Positions 18,140 through 26,355 of a stretch of 64,000 nucleotides of DNA are shown here, piece after piece. Numbering within the stretch: the first letter of the stretch is position 1; every line of letters starts with the position of its first letter. This DNA comes from Mycolicibacterium boenickei (GTDB lineage Bacteria; Actinomycetota; Actinomycetes; Mycobacteriales; Mycobacteriaceae): contig NZ_AP022579.1 in NCBI RefSeq assembly GCF_010731295.1, positions 1,798,001 to 1,862,000 on the forward strand, in the 5' to 3' direction. A program made the translations under genes and the position numbers. The notes under the pieces are model-generated. The model saw nothing but the letters and a program-made list of their open reading frames with translations, searched no databases and was not told the DNA's origin.

Positions 18140-18646
18140 ATGGCGCCGAGAAAAGTGCGGGACACATCACCGAAGCAGGGATGGCTGACGCCGAAGCAGC
18201 AACGCGCCTGGATCGCCTATATGCGTGTGCAACTGCGGATGAACTACGAGATGAACCGCCAACTGCAGGCCGACTCGGGATTGTCGCTAGCCGACTATGA
18301 CGTGCTGGTGGCGTTGAGTGCGCGTGATGAGGGCATGCGTGTCGGCGATCTCGCCGCGCACATCGGCTGGGAGCGCAGCCGGCTGTCACATCAGTTGCGG
18401 CGCATGGAGGAACGTGGCCTGACCGAACGCCGCCCCAGCGCCGACGATGGCCGCACGACCAACGTCATGCTCACCGAGGGCGGCCGGCAGGCCATCGAGG
18501 AAGCCGCGCCGGCTCACGTCGACCTGGTGCGCAGCCTCTTCTTCGATCCACTACCCGACAACCTGCTGGCGCCGTTCACCGCGGCACTCGAACATATCCA
18601 CGTCAACCTCAATCACAACAGCTCACTGCCTGCCCCACCGGGCTAG
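18140..18646 (+). CDS. MarR family transcriptional regulator
   Basis: A 168-residue winged-helix MarR protein. The DNA-binding part reads VGDLAAHIGWERSRLSHQLRRMEERGLTERR (shortened here to its recognisable core WERSRLSHQLRRMEERGL), followed by the wing SADDGRTTNVMLTEGG. The ATG at 18140 is chosen because sequence upstream lacks family similarity; the start is nearly at a possible -10 (CATACT at 18128), so the message may be leaderless. Palindromes immediately after the gene and before the SDR gene are its probable binding sites, and it probably controls the NTF2-like and SDR genes downstream. Confidence 0.88.
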   Translation: MAPRKVRDTSPKQGWLTPKQQRAWIAYMRVQLRMNYEMNRQLQADSGLSLADYDVLVALSARDEGMRVGDLAAHIGWERSRLSHQLRRMEERGLTERRPSADDGRTTNVMLTEGGRQAIEEAAPAHVDLVRSLFFDPLPDNLLAPFTAALEHIHVNLNHNSSLPAPPG

Positions 18647-18672
18647 CATTTAGGTGAACTATCACCTAAATG
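18647..18672. promoter_or_regulatory. MarR operator 1, perfect 11-bp dyad
   Basis: Perfect 11-bp arms (CATTTAGGTGA and TCACCTAAATG) surround the four-base centre ACTA, starting at the last base region of the marR gene and ending 15 bp before the NTF2-like start. The inner core TAGGTGA-N4-TCACCTA recurs at 19047-19064 as TAGGTGA-N4-TCACTTA. Repetition before the next gene argues for an operator, not a terminator. Confidence 0.7.
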
Positions 18673-18686
18673 TCAGGAGTGCAGCA

Positions 18687-19049
18687 ATGAGTGACGTCAC
18701 CACCCACCTGATGGAGGCCAATCTGCTGGCCGTGTTCGACCAGCGCGACCCGAAACTCCGCGCTGAAGCCATCGCGACCACTTACTCGGACGACGTGCAG
18801 TGGACCGACGATGAAGGCGTCGTCACCGGCCGCGACGAGCTCAACGTCAAAGCGGCTGAACTGCAGGAAAAGCTGCAAGGGCTGCATTTCGTGAAGGCCG
18901 GCCCCGTCCGGAAGACTCGCGGGCTCGGTTTTCTGGCCTGGGAAGTACGCACCGCGGATGATGCGACAGTGGTATCGGGCTTCGACGTGGCCGAGATTTC
19001 GAACGGGCGGATCATTCGGCTGTGGACAGTGCTGAACGCGCCGGAATAG
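18687..19049 (+). CDS. SnoaL/NTF2-like protein
   Basis: A 120-residue protein with the NTF2-like alpha+beta barrel pattern: an N-terminal helix (LLAVFDQRDPKLRAEAIA), then YSDDVQWTDDEGVVTGRDEL and paired strands ending in ISNGRIIRLWTVLNAPE. Members are small isomerases, hydrolases or ligand-binding proteins; no specific activity can be assigned. The ATG at 18687 has AGGAG at 18675-18679. It sits directly downstream of MarR operator 1 and is followed by the SDR gene. Confidence 0.8.
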   Translation: MSDVTTHLMEANLLAVFDQRDPKLRAEAIATTYSDDVQWTDDEGVVTGRDELNVKAAELQEKLQGLHFVKAGPVRKTRGLGFLAWEVRTADDATVVSGFDVAEISNGRIIRLWTVLNAPE

Positions 19050-19064
19050 GTGATATGTCACTTA
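19047..19064. promoter_or_regulatory. MarR operator 2 before the SDR gene
   Basis: TAGGTGA-TATG-TCACTTA matches operator 1 at 13 of 14 half-site bases with the same four-base spacing. It overlaps the stop codon of the NTF2-like gene and lies 48 bp before the SDR start, so each of the two genes has its own copy. Confidence 0.65.
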
Positions 19065-19112
19065 TGTTGTAGCGGGCGGAACGTAGTAACCACACACGAA
19101 CGGAGTTCGATC

Positions 19113-19853
19113 ATGGGACAGCTCGACGGCAAGACGGCACTGGTGACCGGAGGAACCTCGGGCATCGGCCTTGCCACCGCCCGCCGGCTCGCCGACGAGG
19201 GCGCCTACGTCTTCATCACCGGCCGTGACCGTGCTCGGCTGGACGAGGCGGCCGCCTCCATCGGCGGGCACGGAATCCAAAGCGACATCAGCAAGATCGA
19301 AGAACTCGACACCCTCGCCGAGGAGATCGCCAAGCACGGCAAGGGGCTCGACGTGGTCTTCGCCAACGCGGGCGGCGGTGACTTCGCGACCCTCGCCGAT
19401 GTCACCCCGGAGCATTACCGGGACAACTTCGATCGCAACGTGGCCGGCACGGTGTTCACCGTGCAGAAAACGCTGCCGCTGCTCAACGAGGGCGCCTCGA
19501 TCGTCCTCGCCGGCTCCACCGCCGCCTCCGGGGGGATGCCCGCATTCGGGCTCTACGCGGCATCCAAGGCGGCCATCCGCTCGCTCGGCCGCACTTGGGC
19601 TGCTGAACTGGCCGACCGCAAGATCCGCGTCAACACCATCGTGCCCGGACCGATCGAGACGCCTGGGCTGACAGGTTTGGCGCCGGCTGATCAGAAGCAG
19701 GATCTGCTCGACGGTCTGGCCGCACAGGTGCCGATGAAGCGGCTCGGCCGCCCCGAAGAGATCGCCTCTGCGGTGGTGTTCCTGGCGTCGGATCAGAGCA
19801 GCTTCATGACCGGAGCGGAGTTGGCTGTCGACGGCGGGCAGATTCAGGTCTGA
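19113..19853 (+). CDS. Short-chain dehydrogenase/reductase
   Basis: A 246-residue classical SDR. The cofactor motif TGGTSGIG is at residues 12-19, FANAGGG at 84-90, and the catalytic S135, Y148 and K152 are all in place. The TGRDRAR segment after the second strand has an arginine that may favour NADP(H). The start has CGGAG at 19101-19105. It is probably induced with the NTF2-like gene when the upstream MarR protein lets go, a pattern often seen for detoxification of electrophiles. The substrate is unknown. Confidence 0.9.
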   Translation: MGQLDGKTALVTGGTSGIGLATARRLADEGAYVFITGRDRARLDEAAASIGGHGIQSDISKIEELDTLAEEIAKHGKGLDVVFANAGGGDFATLADVTPEHYRDNFDRNVAGTVFTVQKTLPLLNEGASIVLAGSTAASGGMPAFGLYAASKAAIRSLGRTWAAELADRKIRVNTIVPGPIETPGLTGLAPADQKQDLLDGLAAQVPMKRLGRPEEIASAVVFLASDQSSFMTGAELAVDGGQIQV

Positions 19854-19893
19854 TGCCAGTGCGGGGTCCGTCCGCCTGAAACCGTCCCGCTAC

Positions 19894-19906
19894 ACTTACC
19901 GTAAGT
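19894..19906. promoter_or_regulatory. Candidate TetR-type operator before CoA-transferase
   Basis: ACTTACCGTAAGT has perfect six-base arms around a single C and lies 20 bp upstream of the start of the CoA-transferase gene, where a promoter is expected. The form is typical of TetR-family sites; no regulator lies alongside. Confidence 0.5.
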
Positions 19907-19925
19907 CCGACGGTGAGGAGCCGCG

Positions 19926-21149
19926 TTGATCAAGGTCATGCAGGGCGTGCGGGTGCTTGAGGTCGCTCAGTTCACCTTCGTGCCGGCGGCGGGGGCCATC
20001 CTCGCGGACTGGGGCGCCGACGTCATCAAGGTGGAACACCCGGTGCGCGGCGACACCCAGCGGGGCTTCATCAACATGGGCGGGTTCCAATTGGACCCGG
20101 ACCGGCATCCGCTCATCGAGCACCCCAACCGTGGCAAGCGCAGCGTCGGCATCGACGTCTCGACCCCCGGCGGTCAGGAGGTGCTCTACGAGATCGCCAA
20201 GACCGCCGACGTGTTCCTGACCAATTACCTTCCCGCTCAACGGCAGAAGAACAAGTTCGACGTCGAGCACATCCGGGCGGCAAACCCGGACATCATCTAC
20301 GCCCGCGGCAGCGCGTACGGAGACAAAGGGCCCGAGCGTGACACCGGAGGCTTCGACGGCACGGCGTTCTGGACTCGTAGCGGTGTCGGCCATGCGCTCA
20401 CCCCGGAGGCGATCAACGGTGCACTGTCCCAAGGCATTCCGGCCTTCGGCGACTCGATCGGCGGGATGAACATCGCCGGCGGTATCGCGGCGGCACTGTT
20501 CCACCGGGAGCGGACCGGGGAAACCGCCGAGATCGACGTCTCGCTGCTGAGCACGGCGTGGTGGGCGGCCGGCGCCAGCGTCACCCAGGGCATGGAGACC
20601 GGTGAGACGATGCGCTCGCTGATGCCCGACGACGCCACCTCCGTGAACCCTTTCATGGCCAACTACCGGACGTCCGACGGCGGCACCATCAACCTGTGCA
20701 TCGTGAGCCCGACCGGCTACATCCGCGACGCCTTCGAACATCTCGGTCTGCCCGAGCTCGCCGATGATCCACGGTTCTCCGATGCGCTGCCGCTGATCGA
20801 GAATGCTTCGGAAGGCGTCGAACTCATCGCGAAGGCGATCGGCAGCAAGCCGTTCGAGTACTGGCGTCAGCACCTCAAGACGATGAAGGGTCAGTGGGCG
20901 CCGTTCCAGAGCCTGGTCGACCTGACCACGGACGACCAGGCCGTGGCCAACGACATGATCGTCGAGGTGGACGCCAGTGACGGCGGCAAGCCGTTCAAGG
21001 TGGTGCGCGGGCCCGTGCAGTTCAACCACGAACCGCTGGAGACCACGCGCGCACCCCAGGCCTCCGAGCACACCGAGATCGTGCTGATGGAGCTCGGCCT
21101 GGACTGGGACCGGATCGAAGAACTCAAGGACGCGGGCGCGATCGCCTGA
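19926..21149 (+). CDS. Class III (CaiB/BaiF) CoA-transferase
   Basis: A 407-residue formyl-CoA-transferase-type enzyme. Family marks are VLEVAQFTFVPAAGAILADW, GADVIKVEHP, then NPDIIYARGSAYGDKGPERD and the catalytic aspartate in FGDSIGGMNIAGGIAAALFH. It moves CoA between acids such as carnitine, bile-acid or branched acyl groups; the substrate here is not evident. The TTG at 19926 is favoured by AGGAG at 19916-19920, with an ATG four codons later as an alternative. It stands alone between an operator-like dyad and a hairpin. Confidence 0.88.
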   Translation: MIKVMQGVRVLEVAQFTFVPAAGAILADWGADVIKVEHPVRGDTQRGFINMGGFQLDPDRHPLIEHPNRGKRSVGIDVSTPGGQEVLYEIAKTADVFLTNYLPAQRQKNKFDVEHIRAANPDIIYARGSAYGDKGPERDTGGFDGTAFWTRSGVGHALTPEAINGALSQGIPAFGDSIGGMNIAGGIAAALFHRERTGETAEIDVSLLSTAWWAAGASVTQGMETGETMRSLMPDDATSVNPFMANYRTSDGGTINLCIVSPTGYIRDAFEHLGLPELADDPRFSDALPLIENASEGVELIAKAIGSKPFEYWRQHLKTMKGQWAPFQSLVDLTTDDQAVANDMIVEVDASDGGKPFKVVRGPVQFNHEPLETTRAPQASEHTEIVLMELGLDWDRIEELKDAGAIA

Positions 21150-21170
21150 GGTCTCGTTTGTCTGGCTTTT

Positions 21171-21250
21171 CCTTCGCCGGTTTCTACGTGGGGGCTGCTG
21201 AAAGCAAAAATCGCGACCCCTGCGTAGAAAACGGCGTCAAACGGCGAAGG
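21171..21250. terminator. Long imperfect hairpin between convergent genes
   Basis: The left arm starting CCTTCGCCG then TTTCTACG and GGGG pairs with the right arm, which carries an extra 10 or so bases as a bulge. It lies between the ends of the CoA-transferase gene and the convergent secreted-protein gene, so a two-way terminator is likely. Confidence 0.6.
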
Positions 21251-21267
21251 TGTTCGGCCTCTCCGAG

Positions 21268-21582
21268 CTAGTTACACCCGCCCGCGTGGACCCACCGGCC
21301 GTTGTAACCGATGCATCCGCTGACGTTCGCGCCCGGCGGAGGCGGTGGCGGATCTTCGGGAAGCGGTGCGTAGTACGTCGGCGGCGGCACGTAGGGGGAG
21401 ACCGCGTCGGCGATGTTGACGCAACCGCCCACCGAGATGCGGCGTCCGGCGCTCGCGCACACGTCGGCGCTGGCGGTCCCGGCCGGTGCGGCCAGGACGA
21501 TGGCGCCGGGCAGCGCGGTGAAGGCAAGCGCGGCCGTGGCGGCGCGCAGCCAGGATGATCGGGGCTTCGAGGCGTACATCAT
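21268..21582 (-). CDS. Small secreted cysteine-containing protein
   Basis: A 104-residue protein with a clear Sec signal peptide: basic start, AATAALAFTALPGAIVLAAP core and a cleavage site near TASADV. The mature part has four cysteines (DVCAS, GGCVN, SGCIG, GGCN), likely two disulfides, and a proline-rich linker. It overlaps the upstream hemophore-like gene by four bases and is probably co-expressed with it. Function unknown; similar small exported proteins occur across mycobacteria. Confidence 0.75.
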   Translation of the reverse strand: MMYASKPRSSWLRAATAALAFTALPGAIVLAAPAGTASADVCASAGRRISVGGCVNIADAVSPYVPPPTYYAPLPEDPPPPPPGANVSGCIGYNGRWVHAGGCN

Positions 21583-21965
21583 TGTCCTAATGGCTGGTCA
21601 GGTGCCTTGATACCGCACCGGGCCCGGAAGTCGGTGAGCGGTTGGCGGATCCCGGCGAGGTCGGCGTGGGCCTGCGGGTTGGCGTCGAAGAAGACGCGCG
21701 TGGCCTCCGGAGTGTCTTCTTCGGGACGGCTTCGCAGACTTGTGTAGAAATCGTTGACGTCTGGATGCGTGAACAGGTACGTCGACGTCGCGGAGGCGAC
21801 GCCGGAGGCGATGCCGGCGAGATCGGCAGCCGTGCAGTTGGGTGGGCGCGGCGGCGGCTCGGCGGCCGCGGTCACCGGGCTGAACAAGGCGACGGCGACC
21901 CCGACGGCACCGGCCGCGAAAGCGGGCACCACCCCGTAGCGCACGGTGGTCAGTGTGCGGGACAC
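21579..21965 (-). CDS. Secreted hemophore-related protein
   Basis: A 128-residue exported protein of the mycobacterial Rv0203-like hemophore family. After a signal peptide (YGVVPAFAAGAVGVAVALF, cleavage near VTAAAE) comes the family pattern NCTAADLAGIASGVASATST, then YLFTHPDVNDFYTSL, and a second cysteine near the C-terminus (RARCG) that should pair with the first. Known members bind haem outside the cell and pass it on. The haem-ligand tyrosine and histidine candidates are in YLFTHPD. It is first in a two-gene unit with the small secreted protein. Confidence 0.83.
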   Translation of the reverse strand: MSRTLTTVRYGVVPAFAAGAVGVAVALFSPVTAAAEPPPRPPNCTAADLAGIASGVASATSTYLFTHPDVNDFYTSLRSRPEEDTPEATRVFFDANPQAHADLAGIRQPLTDFRARCGIKAPDQPLGQ

Positions 21966-22098
21966 AGCGGGACTCCTTCCCGAGGTGGGCAGGTGCCGAT
22001 TGCATCGCCCGGCGGGCCGAACATTAGCAGGCGGGACGGGTTGTGCGCGACGAATCCTTCGCTCGGCAAGGACGTGGCTTGGCTTGGCGTGCCGGTGT

Positions 22099-23115
22099 TT
22101 AGGGCCGCAGCGGCGAGCCGATCCGGGCGTTGCGATAAGCCGTCGGGGTGGTGCCGAACCAGCGTTTGCAGGACCGGGTGAGGACGCTCTGCTCGGCGTA
22201 GCCGAGTTGGTGGCACAGCTGGTCGAGGCCGAGATCGGTGTCGAGCAGCAGGCGTTGGGCGACCTCGCGACGGGTCTGGTCGACCAGGTCGGCGAACGTG
22301 GCGTTCTCCGCGCGCAGTCGCCGTTGCAGGGCCTTGGGGTGCAGGCCGATGTGGCGGGCGATATCGGTCAGGCCGATCGCGCCGGTCGGCAGGAGCTGGC
22401 GCACCAGGCTACGCACCAGTTGGCTGGTGGCCGGGTTGGACTCGCCCATCACCTGGGCGAGGTAATCCACCGCGGTCTGGTGGGCGAGTTGATCGGTGGG
22501 CAGTGGCCGCTGCAGGTCGGTGGCGCGCACGGTGAAGCCGGCGACCGGCTCGAAAAAGCTCGGCGGGCAGCCGAAGTAGCTCTGATAGTCGTCCGCGGAG
22601 GTCAGCGCGGGATGGGGCAGGTGCACCGCGACGGGACGGTAGGCCGCACCGAGGAACAGGCGCAGCACCTGCAGCGTGACTCCGAGCGACAGTTCGATGG
22701 CCTGGGCTTGAGGCGGTGACGGGTCCAGGACGTACTCGAATTCGAAGCGCCGCAGGTCCGGGTCGAGGTGGGTGGTGATCCGTGCGGTGATCGATGGGCT
22801 GTAGGCCGCCATGAATTTGTCGAAGATCAGGAAGGCTTCGGCGACGGTGGCCGCGTTTCGGCCGGCCAATCCGACCGGGCCCAGAATGTCGATGCCTTGA
22901 CGCAATGCCAAACGTCGTCCGAAGTCGGGGGTTTCGAGCGCGGCGGCAGTGTCCTCGAGCATCTGGGCGCCGTTGGGGAGGGAGATGAACCGGTCATGGC
23001 GGCCGACATCCTCGTAGGGGATGTGGGCGGCAGCGACCAGAGCGCGACTATCCCCGCCGAGTTCGGTGACGAGCTGGTGAAAATTCGTGAGTGCCGTCCC
23101 GCGAATCACGGCCAT
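22099..23115 (-). CDS. AraC family regulator divergent from arylsulfatase
   Basis: A 338-residue regulator with an N-terminal arabinose-binding-like domain (OruR/ArgR type) and two C-terminal helix-turn-helix units, seen in LTDIARHIGLHPKALQRRL and GLDQLCHQLGYAEQSVLTR. The ATG at 23115 is chosen over an upstream TTG at 23151 because the intervening bases carry direct repeats that look like regulatory DNA, not protein. It is divergent from the sulfatase gene and is likely its activator. Confidence 0.85.
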   Translation of the reverse strand: MAVIRGTALTNFHQLVTELGGDSRALVAAAHIPYEDVGRHDRFISLPNGAQMLEDTAAALETPDFGRRLALRQGIDILGPVGLAGRNAATVAEAFLIFDKFMAAYSPSITARITTHLDPDLRRFEFEYVLDPSPPQAQAIELSLGVTLQVLRLFLGAAYRPVAVHLPHPALTSADDYQSYFGCPPSFFEPVAGFTVRATDLQRPLPTDQLAHQTAVDYLAQVMGESNPATSQLVRSLVRQLLPTGAIGLTDIARHIGLHPKALQRRLRAENATFADLVDQTRREVAQRLLLDTDLGLDQLCHQLGYAEQSVLTRSCKRWFGTTPTAYRNARIGSPLRP

Positions 23116-23122
23116 GTCCCAC

Positions 23123-23151
23123 AATGTCAAAGATTTGTCCTGGAATGTCAA
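23123..23151. promoter_or_regulatory. AraC-type direct repeats
   Basis: AATGTCAA occurs at 23123-23130 and again at 23144-23151, exactly 21 bp apart, two turns of the helix and on the same face. AraC-family activators commonly bind such tandem sites. A third partial copy, AATGTCC, is at 23242, just before the sulfatase start. Confidence 0.6.
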
Positions 23152-23267
23152 GACAGAAGCTGTCGGTTTGCTGCACAGTGGATGCCCGGGTCGGGGTGAA
23201 TCGGCTGCGCGGCTTGCCCCAAATGGCTGGCTGCACAGACCAATGTCCTATTGATGAGAGGGGCGCG

Positions 23268-25607
23268 GTGTCTGACGTGCAGGGTGACCAGTTGGTGGCG
23301 GCGGTTCTACCGGACGGTGGTGTTTTGCCGTTCCCGCCGGTCCCATCGGGCAGTATTGCGGGCCGCACGTTGCAGGAGTCGACGTACCAGCCACGCGCGG
23401 TGCCTAGGCGACTGCACGCTGACTCGCCCAACATCGTCATCGTGCTGATCGACGATGCCGGTCCCGGTTTGCCATCGACCTTCGGTGGTGAGGTGACGAC
23501 CGCGACCCTGGACAAGATCTGCGCTGAAGGGGTGTCCTACAACCGCTTTCACACCACCGCCATGTGCTCGCCCACCCGGGCGTCACTGCTCACCGGCCGC
23601 AACCACCACGAGATCGGCAACGGTCAGATCGCCGAACTGGCCAACGACTGGGACGGCTACGCGGGCAAGATCCCGCGGTCGAGCGCCACCGTGGCCGAGG
23701 TGCTCAAGCAGTACGGCTACGCGACCTCGGCCTTCGGGAAATGGCACAACACCCCTGCGGAGGAGACCACCGCCGCCGGGCCGTTCGAGAACTGGCCCAC
23801 CGGTTTGGGTTTCGAGTACTTCTACGGATTCCTGGCCGGTGAGGCCTCACAGTACGAACCGAACCTCGTGCGCAACACCACCGTGGTCGCCCCGCCGAAT
23901 ACTCCCGAAGAGGGCTACCACCTGTCGGAGGATCTGGCCGACGACGCCATCTCGTGGTTGCGCCGGCACAAGGCGTTCAATGCCGACAAGCCGTTCATGA
24001 TGTACTGGGCCAGCGGTTGCCTGCACGGCCCGCACCACATCATGAAGGAGTGGGCGGACAAGTACGCGGGCAAGTTCGACGACGGCTGGGACGCCTACCG
24101 GCAGCGGGTGTTCGAGCGCGCCAAGGACAAGGGCTGGATCCCGCAGGACTGCCAACTCACCGAACGTGACGAGACGCTGGCCGGCTGGGACGACATCCCC
24201 GAAGACGAGAAGCCGTTCCAGCGCCGGCTGATGGAGGTCGCCGCGGGCTACGCCGAACACGTCGACGTCCAGGTCGGCCGCATCGCCGACGAACTCGAAT
24301 CGCTCGGCTACGCCGAGAACACCCTGTTCTTCTACATCTGGGGCGACAACGGTTCCTCGGGTGAGGGACAGAACGGCACGATCGCTGAGCTGTTGGCGCA
24401 GAACGGGATTCCCACCACGGTCCGCCAGCACATCGACGCCCTCGACGAACTCGGTGGCCTCGACGTACTGGGTTCCCCGCTGGTCGACAACCAGTACCAC
24501 GCGGCCTGGGCGTGGGCGGGCAGCACTCCGTACAAGGGCATGAAGCTGCTTGCCTCGCATCTGGGTGGCACGCGCAACCCGATGGCGGTGCGCTGGCCGG
24601 CCCGGATCAACGCCGACGCCGCACCCCGCGACGTGTTCCTGCACTGCAACGACATCGTGCCGACCATCTACGAGATCGTCGGGATCGCACCGCCCCAGGT
24701 GGTCAACGGGGAGCCCCAGATGCCGCTGGCGGGAGCGAGTTTCGCCCGTACGTTGGCTGACCGCAATGCACCCGGCGGCAAGAAGACCCAGTACTTCGAG
24801 ATCATGGGCAGCCGCGGTATCTACCACGACGGCTGGATGGCCTCGGCCCGCGGACCGCGGCTGCCGTGGGTACCGGGCCAGCCGCCGGGCATCGCCACCT
24901 GGACCCCCGACAACGACACCTGGGAGCTGTACCACCTCGACGAAGATTGGTCGCAGGCCCACGATCTCGCCGCCGAGGAGCCCGAGAAGCTGGCTCAGAT
25001 GCGGGAGATGTTCATGGTCGAAGCCGCCCGCAACGAGGTGCTGCCGATCGGCGGTGGCCTGTGGGTTCCGGTCTATCACCCCGAGTTGCGCATCGCCCCG
25101 CCGTACAAGGAGTGGGAGTTCTCCGGGGACACAATCCGGATGCCCGAGTTCTGTGCACCGGCGCTGGGCAACAAGAACAACGTCGTCACCATCGACGTCG
25201 ATATTCCTGCCAACGCCAACGGGGTGCTGTATGCGCTCGGCGCCGCGGCCGGTGGGCTGACGGTCTACCTGGACGAGGGCCGACTCTGCTACGAGTACAA
25301 CCTCTTCATCCTGCAGCGCACGAAGATCCGTTCGGAGGGCAAGGTGCCGCCCGGGCGGGCCACCATCACCGTGACCACCCAGTACGCCGATCCCCGCCCG
25401 GCCGGACCGCTCGACATCACCATCGCGCGCAACGGCGACACGATCGCCAGTGGTCAGGTCCCGATCAGTGCACCGTTGTTGTTCACCGCCAACGACTGCC
25501 TGGACATCGGCACCTGCCTGGGTTCACCGGTGTCGCTGGACTACCGCGAACGTGCCCCTTTCCCCTTCGAGGGGCAGATCCACCGCGTCCACGTCGCCTA
25601 CAAATAG
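23268..25607 (+). CDS. Arylsulfatase
   Basis: A 779-residue type I sulfatase that hydrolyses sulfate esters. The site CSPTRASLLTGRN has C100, the residue converted to formylglycine, and metal/substrate-binding segments NIVIVLIDDAG, FGKWHNTP and DNGSSGEGQNGT are present. The second half carries a beta-sandwich-like C-terminal domain. The GTG at 23268 is preferred over upstream codons because of the GAGAGGGG before it and because upstream residues look unrelated. No signal peptide is evident. No formylglycine-generating enzyme gene is in the window. The divergent AraC gene is its probable regulator. Confidence 0.92.
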   Translation: MSDVQGDQLVAAVLPDGGVLPFPPVPSGSIAGRTLQESTYQPRAVPRRLHADSPNIVIVLIDDAGPGLPSTFGGEVTTATLDKICAEGVSYNRFHTTAMCSPTRASLLTGRNHHEIGNGQIAELANDWDGYAGKIPRSSATVAEVLKQYGYATSAFGKWHNTPAEETTAAGPFENWPTGLGFEYFYGFLAGEASQYEPNLVRNTTVVAPPNTPEEGYHLSEDLADDAISWLRRHKAFNADKPFMMYWASGCLHGPHHIMKEWADKYAGKFDDGWDAYRQRVFERAKDKGWIPQDCQLTERDETLAGWDDIPEDEKPFQRRLMEVAAGYAEHVDVQVGRIADELESLGYAENTLFFYIWGDNGSSGEGQNGTIAELLAQNGIPTTVRQHIDALDELGGLDVLGSPLVDNQYHAAWAWAGSTPYKGMKLLASHLGGTRNPMAVRWPARINADAAPRDVFLHCNDIVPTIYEIVGIAPPQVVNGEPQMPLAGASFARTLADRNAPGGKKTQYFEIMGSRGIYHDGWMASARGPRLPWVPGQPPGIATWTPDNDTWELYHLDEDWSQAHDLAAEEPEKLAQMREMFMVEAARNEVLPIGGGLWVPVYHPELRIAPPYKEWEFSGDTIRMPEFCAPALGNKNNVVTIDVDIPANANGVLYALGAAAGGLTVYLDEGRLCYEYNLFILQRTKIRSEGKVPPGRATITVTTQYADPRPAGPLDITIARNGDTIASGQVPISAPLLFTANDCLDIGTCLGSPVSLDYRERAPFPFEGQIHRVHVAYK

Positions 25608-25617
25608 CCCACAAAAA

Positions 25618-25654
25618 CGAGGTGACTGCCGGACCAGGTCCGGCAGTCACCTCG
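25618..25654. terminator. Perfect 18-bp hairpin after the sulfatase gene
   Basis: Two perfect 18-base arms, beginning CGAGGTGACTGCC, flank a single A, ten bases past the sulfatase stop and before the convergent STAS gene. There is no T-run. It is probably a transcription terminator working in both directions. Confidence 0.75.
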
Positions 25655-25759
25655 AAGGTTGTCTGGTGTGCGTTGGGTCAGATGTGCACCGCCCGGTGGC
25701 GATGACGAAGCAGGCGGGTCAACCAGCGGACATCGATCAACATTGCGTTGGCCTTTCTC

Positions 25760-26209
25760 TCAGGCGCTCTTGATAAGCAGGGGGAGCAACCGGCGGCGTG
25801 CCGTGTTGCCTTCGGCGAAGTGATGCAGCGCTTCGGGCACCGAGGAGCTGAGCGGTACGCCCACCTCCTGGTGGTGAATCTCGGCGGCGACCGGCTGGCT
25901 GGCGACTACCGACCAGTCCACTCCGAGTGCGCCGCACTTCTCATCGATGTCGTAGAACAGTGAGATCGCCTGCGGGGCAAAGCTGTTTACGCCACTCAGG
26001 TCGAGTGCCAGCGGCTTCTCCGCAAGGATGAACCGATTTACATACGACGCGATCTGGTCGATGTTGTTGTTGTCGACATCGCCCTTGACGGTCACCACTG
26101 TCGCCAGCTGACGGCACTGCGCGCGCATCGAAGCGCCCTCGCAGATGACCGCCGAGTTCCCGTACCGAAAGTGTCGATCCATTGCCGGGGTGTTGTTCGT
26201 GAATGTCAT
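25760..26209 (-). CDS. STAS domain protein
   Basis: A 149-residue protein with a STAS (anti-sigma antagonist) fold at about residues 30-115: VVTVKGDVDNNNIDQIASYV, then LALDLSGVNSFAPQAISLF, the usual site of the phospho-serine loop. It resembles Rv2638 of M. tuberculosis. No anti-sigma kinase or sigma gene is adjacent, so its partner lies elsewhere. GGGAGG precedes the ATG with good spacing. Probably a switch in a stress sigma circuit, by family analogy only. Confidence 0.8.
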   Translation of the reverse strand: MTFTNNTPAMDRHFRYGNSAVICEGASMRAQCRQLATVVTVKGDVDNNNIDQIASYVNRFILAEKPLALDLSGVNSFAPQAISLFYDIDEKCGALGVDWSVVASQPVAAEIHHQEVGVPLSSSVPEALHHFAEGNTARRRLLPLLIKSA

Positions 26210-26355
26210 GATCAGCCTCCCGCCGTCCTTCTTGAGCTCTGGCTGAGCTCCGTCGCGTCAACCTGTCCCCAAAGTTATGCGGGCAATCTAAGGCGGCTGG
26301 GTGCCAGCGTTAATACTTTGCTAAGAACCCTCGGGGGCTTACTCGTCGGTAAGGT

